Shown in pieces: positions 1 through 9,393 of a DNA stretch of 35,949 bases (positions within the stretch are counted from its first letter, which is position 1; the number at the start of each line of letters is the position of its first letter). The DNA lies in the NCBI GenBank assembly GCA_009731375.1, contig BJOX01000032.1:761302-797250 (forward strand), written 5' to 3'. This DNA is from Paulinella micropora (taxonomy: Eukaryota; Cercozoa; Imbricatea; Euglyphida). The translations under genes were made by a program, and so were the position numbers. The notes below the pieces were generated by a model. That model searched no databases. It was not told the origin of the DNA and worked only from the letters and a program-made list of their open reading frames with translations.

Positions 1-204
1 CATTACAATAACGGTTAGAATAATTTCTGACAGCAGTTACTCGTGATATGACAGTTACGTCATTTATTATATGTCGATAGGACTGATTTACCAATTATTT
101 ACGACTGACCTAATTAATGAATTTGGCATTGTCAGCCAGTCACATGTTATGGTTTTGCCGCCTTCAGTTTGGCGGTAATAATTTTACTCAATAAATCTCT
201 CACA
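1..204. other. Unassigned flank
   Basis: I see no coding pattern, RNA gene or repeat that I can support in this AT-leaning stretch. Confidence 0.4.
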
Positions 205-278
205 ATCTGTTCAACTGCGAACTACCAAAGTGTCCCGGTCTTCAACCCGGCCTCTGTCAACTAAGCTACCGGATTTAT
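205..278 (-). other. tRNA-Phe-like sequence (degenerate)
   Basis: Read on the minus strand, this stretch has a D-arm/A-box-like block (TAGCTTAGTTG), then an anticodon-like loop TTGAAGA with a central GAA. The loop is flanked by CCGGG on both sides, which pair with one G-G mismatch. A T-loop-like TTCG block lies about 20 nt further on. The T stem does not pair well and no clean acceptor stem is visible. It could be a decayed tRNA(Phe), the tRNA-derived head of a SINE, or chance. It overlaps the end of a minus-strand ORF, so both cannot be equally real. Confidence 0.2.
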
Positions 279-675
279 AAATACATTGGGTTATGAGCCC
301 TACATTGGATTTATAAACCCATTGGTTCATAGGATTGGGCCAAATGGCATTGTCGGGCCATAGGCCTTGGCAGGTGATCATCTGTTCCGGGATCCAATAA
401 TCAAGGTGTTGGCACCTGGGGTGTGTACCAGCGATGCAGACGAATGCTAACGTTGGGAAGTAGTTGGCGTAAATTTCCTTGACGATCCACAGGTCTCCAT
501 CCATACCACGAGTGGGTCTAGTGGGGCACATGGGCTCGGTTGGGGGTACCCACATGTCCGGTACTGGTCGAACTCGATGGTAGGTCTCGGTTTGAGGCGC
601 GCCTTCGCCTACGACGGCCGATGGAGTTGGAAACATGCGTATAGCTTTCAACACCATGTCGACATCGCGTAGCAA
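211..675 (-). CDS. Unrecognised 154-residue ORF
   Basis: This open frame of 154 codons runs against the neighbouring DIRS-like element. I recognise no domain. The composition looks protein-like, with scattered Trp, Cys and Pro and no low complexity (for example a stretch containing WIVKEIYANYF). The last 20 or so codons read through a tRNA-like sequence, and its start region overlaps the beginning of the DIRS-derived frame. It may be part of a longer spliced or truncated gene, or an accidental ORF. No upstream signal settles the start. Confidence 0.22.
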   Translation of the reverse strand: MLRDVDMVLKAIRMFPTPSAVVGEGAPQTETYHRVRPVPDMWVPPTEPMCPTRPTRGMDGDLWIVKEIYANYFPTLAFVCIAGTHPRCQHLDYWIPEQMITCQGLWPDNAIWPNPMNQWVYKSNVGLITQCIYKSGSLVDRGRVEDRDTLVVRS

Positions 676-1317
676 AGGTGGCCGTTTTAGTTCTAGAGCT
701 TGCCACGCTGCGAGGTGGGCACGCAGCCTTCTCCTTGACTCCAGCTTCCGTCTCCCGCTGTCGGACTTCCTTAAGACGGGACTTTATGACAAGGACTCGA
801 TGATATGGGTCGACGACCCCGCCAAGTGCACTCTTTGGTCCGATGCGAACTTTTGCGAGGTGAAGGGTTCGCAGTGGGGGAGGGGTGCCGTTGCCAAGGC
901 CCCCTTTCGTTCCAAAGGTCTTTTCTTTCTCGCTGTTGGTCCGTTGAAGAGTTAGCCCTTCTGCGCTCTGAGTCTCTAGTCGACTCGTCTCCGATGCGTG
1001 AGTTATTCAGTGCTTACGTTGCAGCTTTTGAGTTTGCGGTCGCACTGGGTTACAGAAAGTTTCATATTGTCACGGACTGTGCCCCGGCTGCTCACTGTCT
1101 GAACTCATGCTACTCGCCTCGGACAAACATTCAGAGTCTCATTGACTCTTGGACTTCCAAGCTTTCTCTTCTTAACGTTTCTCTCACTGCCTCTCAAGAG
1201 CCGCGTAAACGCATTCACATTGTCGATTTGTTGGCCCGTGCTCAGATGGCACAAGCGACCGAGACCTGGCGCAAGTCGAACCCGTCCGGGCCTTCTTTGC
1301 GACCTCTTCAGCAGTAA
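635..1317 (+). pseudogene. DIRS-like RT C-terminus and RNase H (frameshifted)
   Basis: Two overlapping plus-strand frames together encode an RNase H-like fold. The first (to 957) contains the strand-1 motif LWSDANF with its catalytic Asp. The second continues after a one-base frameshift near 943, with the helix Glu in MRELFSAYVAAFEF, the second Asp in HIVTDCAPAAH, and a late Asp in IHIVDLLARA, resembling the usual end of retroelement RNase H. Upstream residues (RLPLSDFLKTG) fit the end of an RT thumb. In a living element this domain would degrade the RNA strand of the RNA/DNA hybrid. The assignment to DIRS rests mainly on the recombinase that follows. Confidence 0.6.
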
Positions 1318-1346
1318 CGGAAGTACCTTGGCTCGTCACCTCTGCG

Positions 1347-2319
1347 ATGGAAGTCATGGCGTGCTCTGTCTCTTATAGCACCAGTGCCGCCTACAGCTCA
1401 GCCATCCGCAAGTTGCGTTCTTTCTGCTCCGCCTACTCAACGGAGCACTGGTGTCCTGTCTGGTGGCAACCCGACCCTGTACTCCTCGTTCTCTTTCTTG
1501 TTTGGTTGAGCCGGTTCATGTCGGTATCCACCTGTAAGGTTTATATGTATGCAATCCGAGACTTCTGCCTCCGGTTGAGCCTTCGTGGAGATGGCGTGGC
1601 GAGGCATCAAGCGCAGTAAGCGCACCAAGCTCGACAACCGTCTCACCTTAGAGCTGCCGATGTTAGAAGCTATGGCGAGCTATACTCTAGGGGCAGTCAA
1701 GGATCGCAACATCCCCAAGTCCACTCGTCATCTCTGGGCCACGGTCGTCACTGCGGCAGTCTGGGGCTTCTTTGGACTCTTTCGTGTAGGCGAGTTAGTA
1801 GCTTCTGGATCGCTCGCAACGTGCCGGTTCCTTGTCAACTCCTTTGTTCAAATGCGCCTTGTTGACGACATGAGTCTCATAATGGTTACCCTGGATGGCG
1901 CAAAGCAAGACCCATTTCGCCGCGGTTGTGATGTTGGCCTTGCAGAACAAGAGAACCCGCTCGTCTGTCCCCACGCGTGGAAGAAGATCTTCGAGTCAAG
2001 TCGCGATGCTTTCAAGCTCCCTTTGGCGGGGAACTATCCTTACTTCCGTCTTTCTGACAATTCCCCGCTCGATCGCGCCACGTTTGTCAGCACAGCTCGG
2101 GAGCTTCTGCAGAAGGCTGGAGTCGCGACTGGTGGTCGGTTCAACGGGATCTCGCTTCGTCGTGGTGGTGCAGCTCGTCTCTTCTCGCTCGGTGCTTCGG
2201 ATTCATCGATCATGCGTGCGGGTCGGTGGTCTTCGTCTTGCTTTCGTCTTTACGTGGGCGCAAGGATGGCCGAGCTTGTTGCTGAACAGAAAGCTATGGG
2301 GGGAGGGGCAAATCTCTAG
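1347..2319 (+). pseudogene. DIRS-like tyrosine recombinase (frameshifted)
   Basis: The first frame (1347-1619) is a SAM-like, core-binding N-terminal domain (SYSTSAAYSSAIRKLRSFC ... STCKVYMYAIRDF). The second (1585-2319) is the catalytic domain. They are joined by a frameshift near 1600. Catalytic landmarks are Arg I in GLFRVGELV, the box II region in ISLRRGGAARL, the GRWSS segment, and the nucleophilic Tyr in FRLYVG. The first position of box II, usually His (HSLR or HSFR), is Ile here, which would weaken catalysis. DIRS recombinases join a circular or extrachromosomal DNA intermediate to the target. The inverted repeat that begins in the last codons supports an element end here. Confidence 0.75.
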
Positions 2320-2458
2320 GCTCAAATGTTGGAGGTATTTGTAATGTTCGGTTTCAGTACTCAAGTTTTTAGGTGCGGCTGTCTGTGTTCCGAGTGGACA
2401 TCAGAGCCGTCAACTTTTAGTGTTTTGTAAACTTGAGTCCTGAAATATTTGAGCCTAG
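2316..2458. repeat. Nested inverted repeat at the DIRS 3' end
   Basis: The outer arms CTAGGCTCAAAT (2316-2327) and ATTTGAGCCTAG (2447-2458) are perfect complements. Inside them ACTCAAGTTT (2359-2368) and AAACTTGAGT (2429-2438) are also perfect complements. Pyrimidine/purine-rich flanks outside the outer arms (GGGGGGAGGGGC and GCCCCTTTCCCTCC) are also roughly complementary. The structure starts at the end of the recombinase frame and fits the inverted terminal or internal complementary regions known in DIRS elements. Confidence 0.6.
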
Positions 2459-3743
2459 CCCCTTTCCCTCCACACTACTCCGACGAGTTCGGAAGGTTAG
2501 GCCAATAAAGCTTTTCTGTTCTCTTACTAAGTAAATTCGAAACTACGATACGGAAGCTTTAACTGAAATTTAGATGATAGACAAATCTAGGCTGGGACTC
2601 CACTTTTGTCTGTTATATTCAAAAGATATCATTTAATGCAAGCCTGGGCCGGTATTTATCCATCCAATTCCAACTTGAAGCACTTTGAACTTGAAATAAC
2701 CTCAGTAATCTTCCTCCTTTACAAAAGAGAGGAAACCAGTATGGCCCCCGTGGGAAAATGTAGGAGACTGTCAGAGCCAAGCAACAAAAAGGAAACAGAG
2801 AGTCATTTCCCAATGTCAGCCCCCACGATAATAATATTATCCGGCGTAAAAAGCCCCCGTAGTACCGGTTACTTCAAGTTGTCTTAATATTATCCGCGTC
2901 AAGTTTTCAACCGGCTCAAAAGTACAATATATAAATATTATAAAACGTGAACGGATATTAATATAAGCCCATATCTTGACGAGATATAGCTCATCTATAC
3001 ATCACTGTGTTCAATGGAAAAACCTTCGTAACTGCTTCTTGAAGATGAACCGGCACTTGGGGCGTCCCCCTCCTACCGGCTTGCGACTTCCGCGAAACAG
3101 AAATTTAACAATACTGAAACAATTCCCGCCAGTCTAGCTGCCGACGTCACACAAAAGATGTACCTCTGGAAAATTGATCCACGAAACGGCCTGATATGGG
3201 TAATAAGGGTAATGGTAATTTAAAAAAGCTGGTGCCACCAGTTCCAGAAAAGGTACTCTAATTGACTGTATTAACAACTAATAATACTACTAACCGTGAC
3301 GATTACTGTTAACGTATAAAAATAGCAATGCGGACATAACTGAGGAGGAAGGGTCTAATTAATTGCCCAATCCTCCTTAATTAGACTCCCTTACGAGTCA
3401 GTGTCCAAAACACGACGCGCAACTAACAACTAGATTAAGCAAATAAGCAAAGCGCAAAGTGAGCTACCCTACGTCTCCTGTGGAGTTCGGCTTTATAGCT
3501 ACACTATATCAACTAAAGCGCGATATGCACAACAGTGCATAAGATATGATTAAATGAAAGCAGAGGTGCTAGCCTACGTCTCCACAACATGTGGAGTTAG
3601 GCAATCTAGTCACCTAATTTCTAATAATAATCTATCCCCTTGCTATCGGGACCTACCAAGAGTCCTATCCAAAAGTCCCCGTTGTAGAAAGTCCCCAACA
3701 TTGCAGACTGTCCCATCGCGCGCGATCCCCTCCGCCGCCGCAG
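2459..3743. other. Intergenic stretch, possible remnant of a Copia 3' end
   Basis: I find no convincing coding sequence. The 3' LTR of the neighbouring minus-strand Copia element would be expected near 3740 or below, but no TG...CA-bounded repeat could be matched elsewhere in the window. An imperfect direct repeat sharing CTACGTCTCC followed by TGTGGAGTT lies near 3470-3490 and 3574-3600. The stretch 2900-3000 is AT-rich. Confidence 0.35.
3353..3386. repeat. Short inverted repeat
   Basis: GTCTAATTAA (3353-3362) and TTAATTAGAC (3377-3386) form a perfect 10-bp stem with a 14-nt loop. The position near the expected Copia 3' end suggests a structural LTR or terminator remnant, but nothing else confirms a function. 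Confidence 0.4.
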
Positions 3744-4446
3744 CTAGTCACAAGCTACGTGACGCACCAGCCGAAGGTAAGGCTCACCGCGCGCCGGCTT
3801 AGTGTTGATATCCGCAATGTTGTCGGCTGACGCCACCTTCTCGTTGGTCACCAACCCCGCGTCCACCTTCTGGTTGACGATGGCGCAGCGCAGGTCCACG
3901 TGCCCGAGCTTCCTAGAAAATACATTAGTATCGGCGAGATCCAGCGCGCCCTGGTTGTCGCCGTACAGTATGGGGGGCTGCCCCCACACGTACGGCCCCA
4001 GCTCGTCGGCGACCCGGCCTTCCGCGATCCCCTGCACAAAATTCATGATTTTGTCTTGCCCGTGATAGGCTTCCACCATCTCGTACACCTCAGCCTCGCA
4101 TGAGGAGGCTTCTGGGGCCGCAGGCACCAGACGCGCGCCAGCCGCCGTCTCTTCTTGATCCGCTCCCGGGCATAGCCGCCACCAGCTCGTCGCGCACCAA
4201 CCTCGCCTTCTCCTCCATGCGTGCGCTCAGGGTCACAATGTCATCCTTTGGCAGGGCCACGGACACGTTCCGCTTAAGGCAAAACGGCAGTACAGAGCCA
4301 CCGAGAAAAAAATGGAAGCCCGCTAAGCGGGCACGGCGATCTTCGGCTGTACCCTTCCAACTTGAGTCTGCCCATGACATCAAGCGGGTACTGTTCACCT
4401 TGGTGAAACGAATGCCTTTAGATCGGGTACCATTAAGGTACCGCAC
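3744..4446 (-). pseudogene. Copia 1 RNase H
   Basis: Two overlapping frames carry the domain. The first holds LMSWADSSWKG (strand-1 Asp) and ARLAGFHFFLGGSVLPF. After a frameshift near 4110 the second holds SSCEAEVYEMVEA (catalytic Glu), ILYGDNQGALDLAD (third Asp), GHVDLRCAIV and the late Asp in DNIADINTKP. The last is the standard end of Copia pol. The stop follows shortly after, so 3744 is the natural end of the polyprotein. Confidence 0.75.
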
Positions 4447-5154
4447 GACCTGTTCGGCCTGCTGGTAATTAAATCAGGCTTGGAGGCATGGGTTGCTACT
4501 TCCCCTAGTGGGCCCAAAACCTCGTTCCGAGTAATGCGTGTCCATAACAGGACACCTACGATATGCTGCGGAGAGAACTGCTCTAATACCGATTGCTTAC
4601 CGGACCGCACCCCCGGCATCAGCCACGGCGAGTCAGCCGTAGCTAGACCGGTGCACTGAAGCTTCTCAACGGCCTCTTTGAGGAAATCTTCCTGGGAGAT
4701 CTTGATCGTCCGGCCTAACCGACAGTCCTCCTTGTCTTCTATGTTCAGGCCTACCACCCCGGTTGGAGCCTCTTGTTTAAAGACCCTAAAGGCCTTCTTA
4801 CCCGCGGCTAAGAACTCGGTTTCTACCTCCTTGCTACTAAACGCTGCCATCATGTCGTCCACATGCACGAAGACCAAGTCTGGTTTGTCCTTTCCGGGTA
4901 GCCATCGCCAAAAGAAGCAAGGAAAAGCAACATGAGCCTTAAAGCCCAAACCTTCTAAGAAAGGGACTAGCTTGTACCGCCACCATTTGCGGCCCGCATC
5001 CGGTCTACCGTAGAGGGCTTTGAGCATTTCCCACACATACCCAGGCTCTTCTAAACCAAAAGGTGGTACGATGTTAATGGGGCGATAACCCTGCTCAGCG
5101 GCAGACGCTTCGGTGTACGCGGTGCCAACGTCCCACTGTGACAGGACTAAGCCA
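4395..5154 (-). pseudogene. Copia 1 reverse transcriptase, palm and thumb
   Basis: The frame encodes the RT core: QWDVGTAYTEAS (first catalytic Asp region), NIVPPFG, WEMLKALYGRPDAGRKWW, and the catalytic box VFVHVDDMMAAF with the double Asp. IKISQEDFLKEAVEKL and a Copia-type thumb follow. The frame then shifts near 4450 towards VRYLNGTRSKGIRF. The enzyme would copy element RNA into DNA. This copy is frameshifted and interrupted upstream. Confidence 0.8.
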
Positions 5155-6110
5155 AAGAACACATCCCCGTCGGATTCAGAGGAAGGATCGGCATCGGACT
5201 GCATCTTCGGAGCCTCATCTTCCACGTCCGCCAAACCATCGGGTTGGTAGTCCTCCGGGCCGGGCCTCACCTTCACCCCTTGTACTTTCTCCCTTTTTGC
5301 TTTGTAAAGATTTCAGGTTTTGGCTCATGATACCACTACCAGCCTCAGCCGGCTCGGCCTTTGAACCAATCTCAACCTTCGGGGCAGGTACCGCTGACGG
5401 CCCGCTCACCCCTCTAGGTCTGCCCTTACTCTCTCCACGGGGGTCGGGTACTACCGGACGGGGTGGAGTACCCTTCGACTCTTGTGCGCGTACCGGCACC
5501 GACGCTACTGATGGGGGCACAACTCCCTCACGAGAGGGGGATACCCCACCTCGGAAGTACGTGTGCTTCGCTTGGGCACCGGCCTGGGGTTCATGTTGGC
5601 GGTACACCTTCCGCCATGAGGGTACACCGGACGCCTCCCACGTTACAGGTTGACGGTTAATGATCCACTCGGTAAACTGTCCGGGTTCACGGGGCTTCGC
5701 ATAGTGGATGATGGGCAAGAGGGACCGGTTCCACGCGATGCCCCGCTTCGCAGCTTCGTGTCTCACAATGGCCTCAACCATCAGGGGATGACTCCCACTT
5801 TTGATCTGGGCTTCTAACCCTCGCTCTCCCATCTCGCACATTAGAGGTAGATGATTAGCCATGAGGGCTTTGTCTTTCGACTTGCCGGTTAGGAACTTTA
5901 CCATCTGGGCTATTAGGCTACGCCCGGCTCCTCATCCTCGGAGTCGTCGCTATCACTGCCCCCGTCAGAGCCCTTTGCTGCCTCGCCCTTCTCCTTCCGG
6001 CCTTTGTCCGGGCACTTGCTCAACTTGTGCTTGCCCCCGCACAACCGGCACTTCTTGCTGCATTTACCGGCGATGTGCCCCTTTTCGAAGCAATTAAAGC
6101 ACTTGCAGAG
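5155..6110 (-). pseudogene. Gag-like zinc-knuckle segment embedded in the Copia 1 RT
   Basis: About 950 bp separate TILMLFA (RT, upstream) from GLVLSQWDVGTAY (RT, downstream), which are adjacent in normal Copia RTs. The inserted segment begins with two zinc knuckles, CFNCFEKGHIAGKC (CX2CX4HX4C) and CRLCGGKHKLSKC. A Lys- then Asp/Ser-rich tail follows, then a 229-codon frame (5215-5904) starting MVKFLTGKSKDK with a Pro/Gly-rich end. Zinc knuckles belong in gag, so this is a rearranged piece of this or a related element, or an assembly join. The function of the 229-codon part is not recognised. Confidence 0.55.
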
Positions 6111-7149
6111 CGAAAAGCATCAAGATGGTAAGGGCACACGGAGTTGGGAAGTCACGTTTCCCAAAGTGCGATCCTTGAATCATGGAAAACCCCTTGGCCG
6201 TCCACCGGCTTTTGAACTTCAGGATCTCCGGATCCCCCGCGGCCTCCTTGGTAGCATCTACGAACCGGCCTTCACAGATGTCTTTCTTGTCGACTAAGTC
6301 GGCCCGGACTCTCCGGAAGCAACCTTTGTCCCAGAGTGTAGACATCTCCTCGGCTCTGGCGTCATCCCAGTACCCTAGTTCGTCGGCTTGCTTCTCACTC
6401 ACCGGTCTAGTGAACGTGGCGGCATGGGCGGCCTTCGGACCGGCGGCAAGGTATTTGACGATCTCCGTGTCCAACATACGGTCTGGGGCGTCGTCATCCC
6501 CAAACTTTACCCAGTGGGCCGGTCCGTTCTTCTTCTGCTTCTAAACCCATATGGGTTCGCTCACGTCTTGCACCTGGCCCCGTCGGACCTTATCCCGGAA
6601 ACCCACCCCATAGGTCTTCTTGGCCCAAGCCCAGCCCCACTGAGTGGCTGGGGTCTCAACCCACCTTCCCTTCAGCTCCCCTATTGTTTCCGGTTCCTCG
6701 GGGGCTGAATCGGGGGCCTCTTCCTCAGCTTTCGCGGCTTCCTGTTCAGAGGTCACTTCCTCCACTTCGCCGTCGGAATCGGAGCTATCAAGCTCCCCCT
6801 GATCCAGGGCCTTCTTAACGTCACCGGACTCGTTCACCCCCACCCGGGGCTTTGGGACAAACAGCTGTTCCAGGTCGGCGTCTTCCACCAATGGGTCCCC
6901 CTTGAACGGTTCTAAGCTCAGGCCCTTCTTCTCCCAGAGGGGTTGTAACAAAGGCCAGGCGGGCTGGTTGTCGTCAAAGTTCTTGACGTTTCGCCATGGA
7001 AACACCCTTCCTTCGCACAAGATCAAGTGCGCTGAGTACTCCAAACTCAGACCTAACCAGGCGGCCATATGGGTCCGGCTCTCGTCATGCCCTAAGCTGC
7101 CCTCGATGACCATATGGCACAGGCACCCAAAGGGGTGAAGGTAAGCTAT
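6094..7149 (-). pseudogene. Copia 1 integrase C-terminal linker and N-terminal part of RT
   Basis: After the integrase core comes an acidic linker (runs of Glu/Asp/Ser). Next is a small SH3/chromo-like module with WAWAKKTYG and, after an in-frame TAG at 6541-6543, HWVKFGDDD and LDTEIVKYL. The same frame then enters the RT N-terminus: GYWDDARAEEM, KFKSRWTAKGFSM, HFGKRDFPTP and TILMLFA. The RT is cut near 6110, where the sequence switches to a gag-like zinc-knuckle segment. A similar SH3-like module occurs in the second Copia element and in the piggyBac protein of this window. Confidence 0.65.
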
Positions 7150-8045
7150 TCAGTTCACCTTCCTTTCTCGGGGCATAAGCTCAAACGGCCGTACGTCCCC
7201 ACCGGATTGCTTCGGCGAAAGATTGTGCAAGAGGATAGCGTGCTGCCAAGCATATCCCAAGAGCTCGTAGGGTAGCTGTGCCTTAACCATGTTATGGCGC
7301 GCTTTGCGCCAAAAGTCCCGCTGGGACACTTCGGAATAGGCGTTCTTGTTATGCTCGTTGAGGGTATTGACCCTCTTCCTCACTCCCGTGTCCCGGACCA
7401 GCTCCTTGAAGTCAGCTGAGATATGCTCGCCGTCTACCCTAACTTCCTTCACCTTCTTGCCGCTTTGCGTCTCGTGGAAGTCAATACATTCCCGCATGAA
7501 ACGCACTTGTGGTGCCGCTGTGCCATCCTTTAGCAGGAGGCCAAACGCATACCCGGTGTTAGCCTCGATCCCCACCATGCCGTACCAAAACCCACCATGG
7601 AGATCTAGAGGCTTGCGTATGCACCCGGACTTGTCAAACGACACGGCCTCGAACTTTTCTACCTGTGTCAGTTGGTTGCTTGCCGGGTGGTTTACCTTTC
7701 CCCCTTTCGCGGCTGGGCACTCCTTACACTCCTTTACGGCTTGCTTATGGGTCTTGTCACCCACTATCTTGATCCCGTAAGCCTCACTGATGAGGCGCTG
7801 CATGCGGCGGGCCCCCCGAACTTCTGATGGAGTTGTTCGCTAGTCAACTCAGTGACCTTAGCCATCTCTTTCCCGAAGAAGGCTCTAGCCTCGGCCTTAT
7901 CGGTAGCCAGCTCTTGGTTGGTGGAAGTCACGAAACGCCACACTTTATCCTTGGCGTCGAGGTACAGGACACCGGCCTTAAGTTCTGGGGAAATGTCCGG
8001 TATCCGGGCCTTAGTGATGTAGCCCTCTCCCTTCTTGTTGAGTTA
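7150..8045 (-). pseudogene. Copia 1 GAG-pre-integrase and integrase
   Basis: The segment begins with a pre-integrase zinc-binding region (VLYLDAKDKVWRF, then SEQLHQKFG). It passes through a frameshift in a G-run near 7805 into MQRLISEAYGIK and the CKEC pair. The DDE core follows: the first Asp is in EAVSFDKSG, the second in RVDGEHIS, and the Glu in NAYSEVSQRDF, spaced as in Copia integrases. The frame stops at TGA (7150-7152), but the same frame continues directly into IAYLHPFGCLCH, typical for the end of a Copia integrase core. The stop is therefore a nonsense mutation, not the natural end. Confidence 0.75.
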
Positions 8046-8096
8046 CCACGCTGTAACCTTCCTTGGCCAATTTAGGACCGGAGACTAAGGTTTCAT

Positions 8097-8561
8097 CTAC
8101 GTGGGACTAACCCACACACTACCTAGATGTAACCTGTTCTTTTCCCCCTTTCCGTTCACGGTCGTCATGTCTAACGAGCCCTTCTTAGTAACGGTGGTCT
8201 GCCCGTTGAATGTGTCGACCCGTTTCATCCCTCGCTGGATGTTGAACAGACGTTGTTCAGCTCCGGCCGGCACAAAGTGCAACTTAGCTCCCAAATCGAA
8301 CATGGGATCTTTGTCCGCACTCCGTCCTAGTAGGGCCTGTTCCGCAAGCCGGATACCTTTAGCCATCCATCCGCGTTCGGCCATGAAACGCACTAGGTCG
8401 TCAACCGGGTCAGCTTCTCCCTCTGCTTCCGGCAAACGTGCGTATTCCTTCTCTAGTACGCTCTCACCGTCCACCACCCTTTCTCGGACCCGGAACGGCT
8501 TAGTACGAGGTTGAAACACGGCGGCACTGTTGTCTGCTGCTCCTTCTACGGCCCACCCCGA
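8097..8561 (-). pseudogene. Copia 1 gag end and aspartic protease domain
   Basis: The frame continues upstream of its first Met to the viral junction. The protease core is recognisable: the active-site region reads MFDLGAKLHFVP, followed by a beta-hairpin-like segment with GKGEKNRL. It then runs, after a frameshift near 8100, into SGPKLAKEGYSVV, the usual Copia continuation. The canonical active site is D-S/T-G-A. Here Leu replaces Ser/Thr (residue 76 of the 140-codon frame that starts at 8519; codon at 8292-8294, TTG), which one C-to-T change from TCG would explain. The protease would cut the gag-pol polyprotein. This copy should be inactive. Confidence 0.65.
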
Positions 8562-8763
8562 TAGTTATTTATTAATAAAGGTTAATCAAGTAAAACAACA
8601 ATCTGATACTTCCTCAACTTGTGGTTGGTTTGCTATGCGGTTTCTTCTCCTTCGTTCAAAAGGTGTAAGGATTAAATTCGCCAGCGGTTTCACAGACTTA
8701 AAAGAAGAAGAAGCGGAAAAATTAAAAGCCCAGAACGGGTATGGTTTTGATACATATATCTGA
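8562..8763 (+). pseudogene. Viral cysteine protease (adenain/Ulp1-like), C-terminal fragment
   Basis: About 66 codons remain, read from the junction with Copia 1. The stretch QQSDTSSTCGWFAMRF matches the Gln ... Cys-Gly-Trp-Phe signature around the catalytic cysteine of adenovirus-type and Polinton/PLV maturation proteases. The upstream His and Asp/Asn of the triad are lost at the junction. The protein ends naturally at TGA. In related viruses this enzyme processes capsid proteins, and its place next to capsid genes agrees. The partner sequence to the left is Copia pol, so this is a truncation, not a fusion. Confidence 0.65.
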
Positions 8764-8771
8764 ATTATGTA

Positions 8772-8805
8772 TTAAATAAAAGAATATAAAAGAATATAAA
8801 AGAAT
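8772..8805 (+). promoter_or_regulatory. Triplicated AT-rich element before the GIY-YIG start
   Basis: The ten-base unit ATAAAAGAAT occurs about three times in tandem and runs straight into the ATG at 8806. It is the likely promoter/leader of the nuclease gene. The repeat is seen directly; the role is inferred. Confidence 0.35.
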
Positions 8806-9386
8806 ATGCCAGACTACAAAAAAGGAAAAATTTATGCTATCAGGTCTCACCAAACAAATGAAATTTATATTGGTTCAACAACTCAAACATTAGCACAAAG
8901 AATTGCTAAACATAGGTATGATATTAAACTATATCAAAAAAATAAGAAGAATTATTCAACTTCATTTAAAATGTTGGAATATGATGACGCCTATATTGAA
9001 TTAATAGAATTATGTCAGTGTGAAAGCAAAATAGAATTGGAAAAGCGAGAAGGAGAATACATAAGAAATATGAAATGTGTGAATAGATGTATCGCAGGAA
9101 GAACTAGGAAAGATTGGACTGATGAGAAAAAAGAATATTTAATTCAATATAGAAAAGACAATAAAAACCACAGGTCAAACAATTGGAAAAAGTATTATGA
9201 AAATAATAAAGAAACCTTTTAAGAAAAAATAGAGAATATAGACTTCAAAAGAGATTTGAGTGTGAATGTGAAGGAAATGTATCGGATATAACTTCTGTAA
9301 AAGAAACACACTTCAAATCAAACCAACATATAAATTGCATTAATAGTTTATATAGTTTTGAAGATATCCAAAAATTATTCGCATAA
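8806..9386 (+). pseudogene. GIY-YIG endonuclease with C-terminal CxC..H..H zinc finger (frameshifted)
   Basis: The N-terminal domain has the GIY-YIG pattern: KIYAIRSHQ for the first strand, EIYIGSTTQT for the second, the catalytic Arg in QRIAKHR, and the metal-binding Glu in ELEKREGEYI. A Lys/Asn-rich region follows. The first frame stops at 9220-9222 in a T-run (CCTTTTAAG). A one-base shift restores a frame that continues to TAA at 9386 and encodes FECECEGN, then HFKSNQH, a compact zinc finger. This is likely one gene of about 190 residues with an indel. Such nucleases act in viral mobility or DNA processing. Its end just precedes the penton start. Confidence 0.7.
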
Positions 9387-9393
9387 TATAACA

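Larger units (their letters stand above)
635..2460 (+). mobile_element. 5'-truncated DIRS-like (tyrosine recombinase) retroelement
   Basis: The order RNase H then tyrosine recombinase, followed by an inverted-repeat 3' end, is the hallmark of DIRS-order retroelements, which integrate with a tyrosine recombinase instead of a DDE integrase. Only the end of the reverse transcriptase (thumb region) seems to remain upstream of RNase H. Gag and most of RT are missing. At least two frame breaks (near 943 and near 1600) show the copy is dead. The junction with unrelated sequence lies near 640-700. Confidence 0.7.
3744..8561 (-). mobile_element. Decayed Ty1/Copia retrotransposon 1
   Basis: Reading from 8561 down to 3744, the domain order protease, integrase, RT, RNase H identifies a Copia-superfamily pol. 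Gag and the 5' LTR are absent because the sequence changes abruptly into AT-rich viral DNA at about 8561. I find no matching LTR pair. The coding frame has at least two in-frame stops (7150-7152 TGA, 6541-6543 TAG), several frameshifts (near 8100, 8037, 7805, 4450 and 4110) and an embedded gag-like segment inside RT, so the copy is dead. Confidence 0.8.

Noticed and set aside
3308-3590. Candidate LTR (TGTTAACG ... CCACAACA) for Copia 1
   Set aside because: No second copy in the window and no polypurine tract beside it.
8043-8045. TAA as a premature stop in Copia 1
   Set aside because: The conserved frame at this point is the neighbouring one (EGYSVV), and the frame changes just after it. The TAA is therefore not in the ancestral frame.
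8101-8514. 137-codon plus-strand frame opposite the Copia 1 protease
   Set aside because: Antisense shadow; the minus strand has clear Copia motifs.
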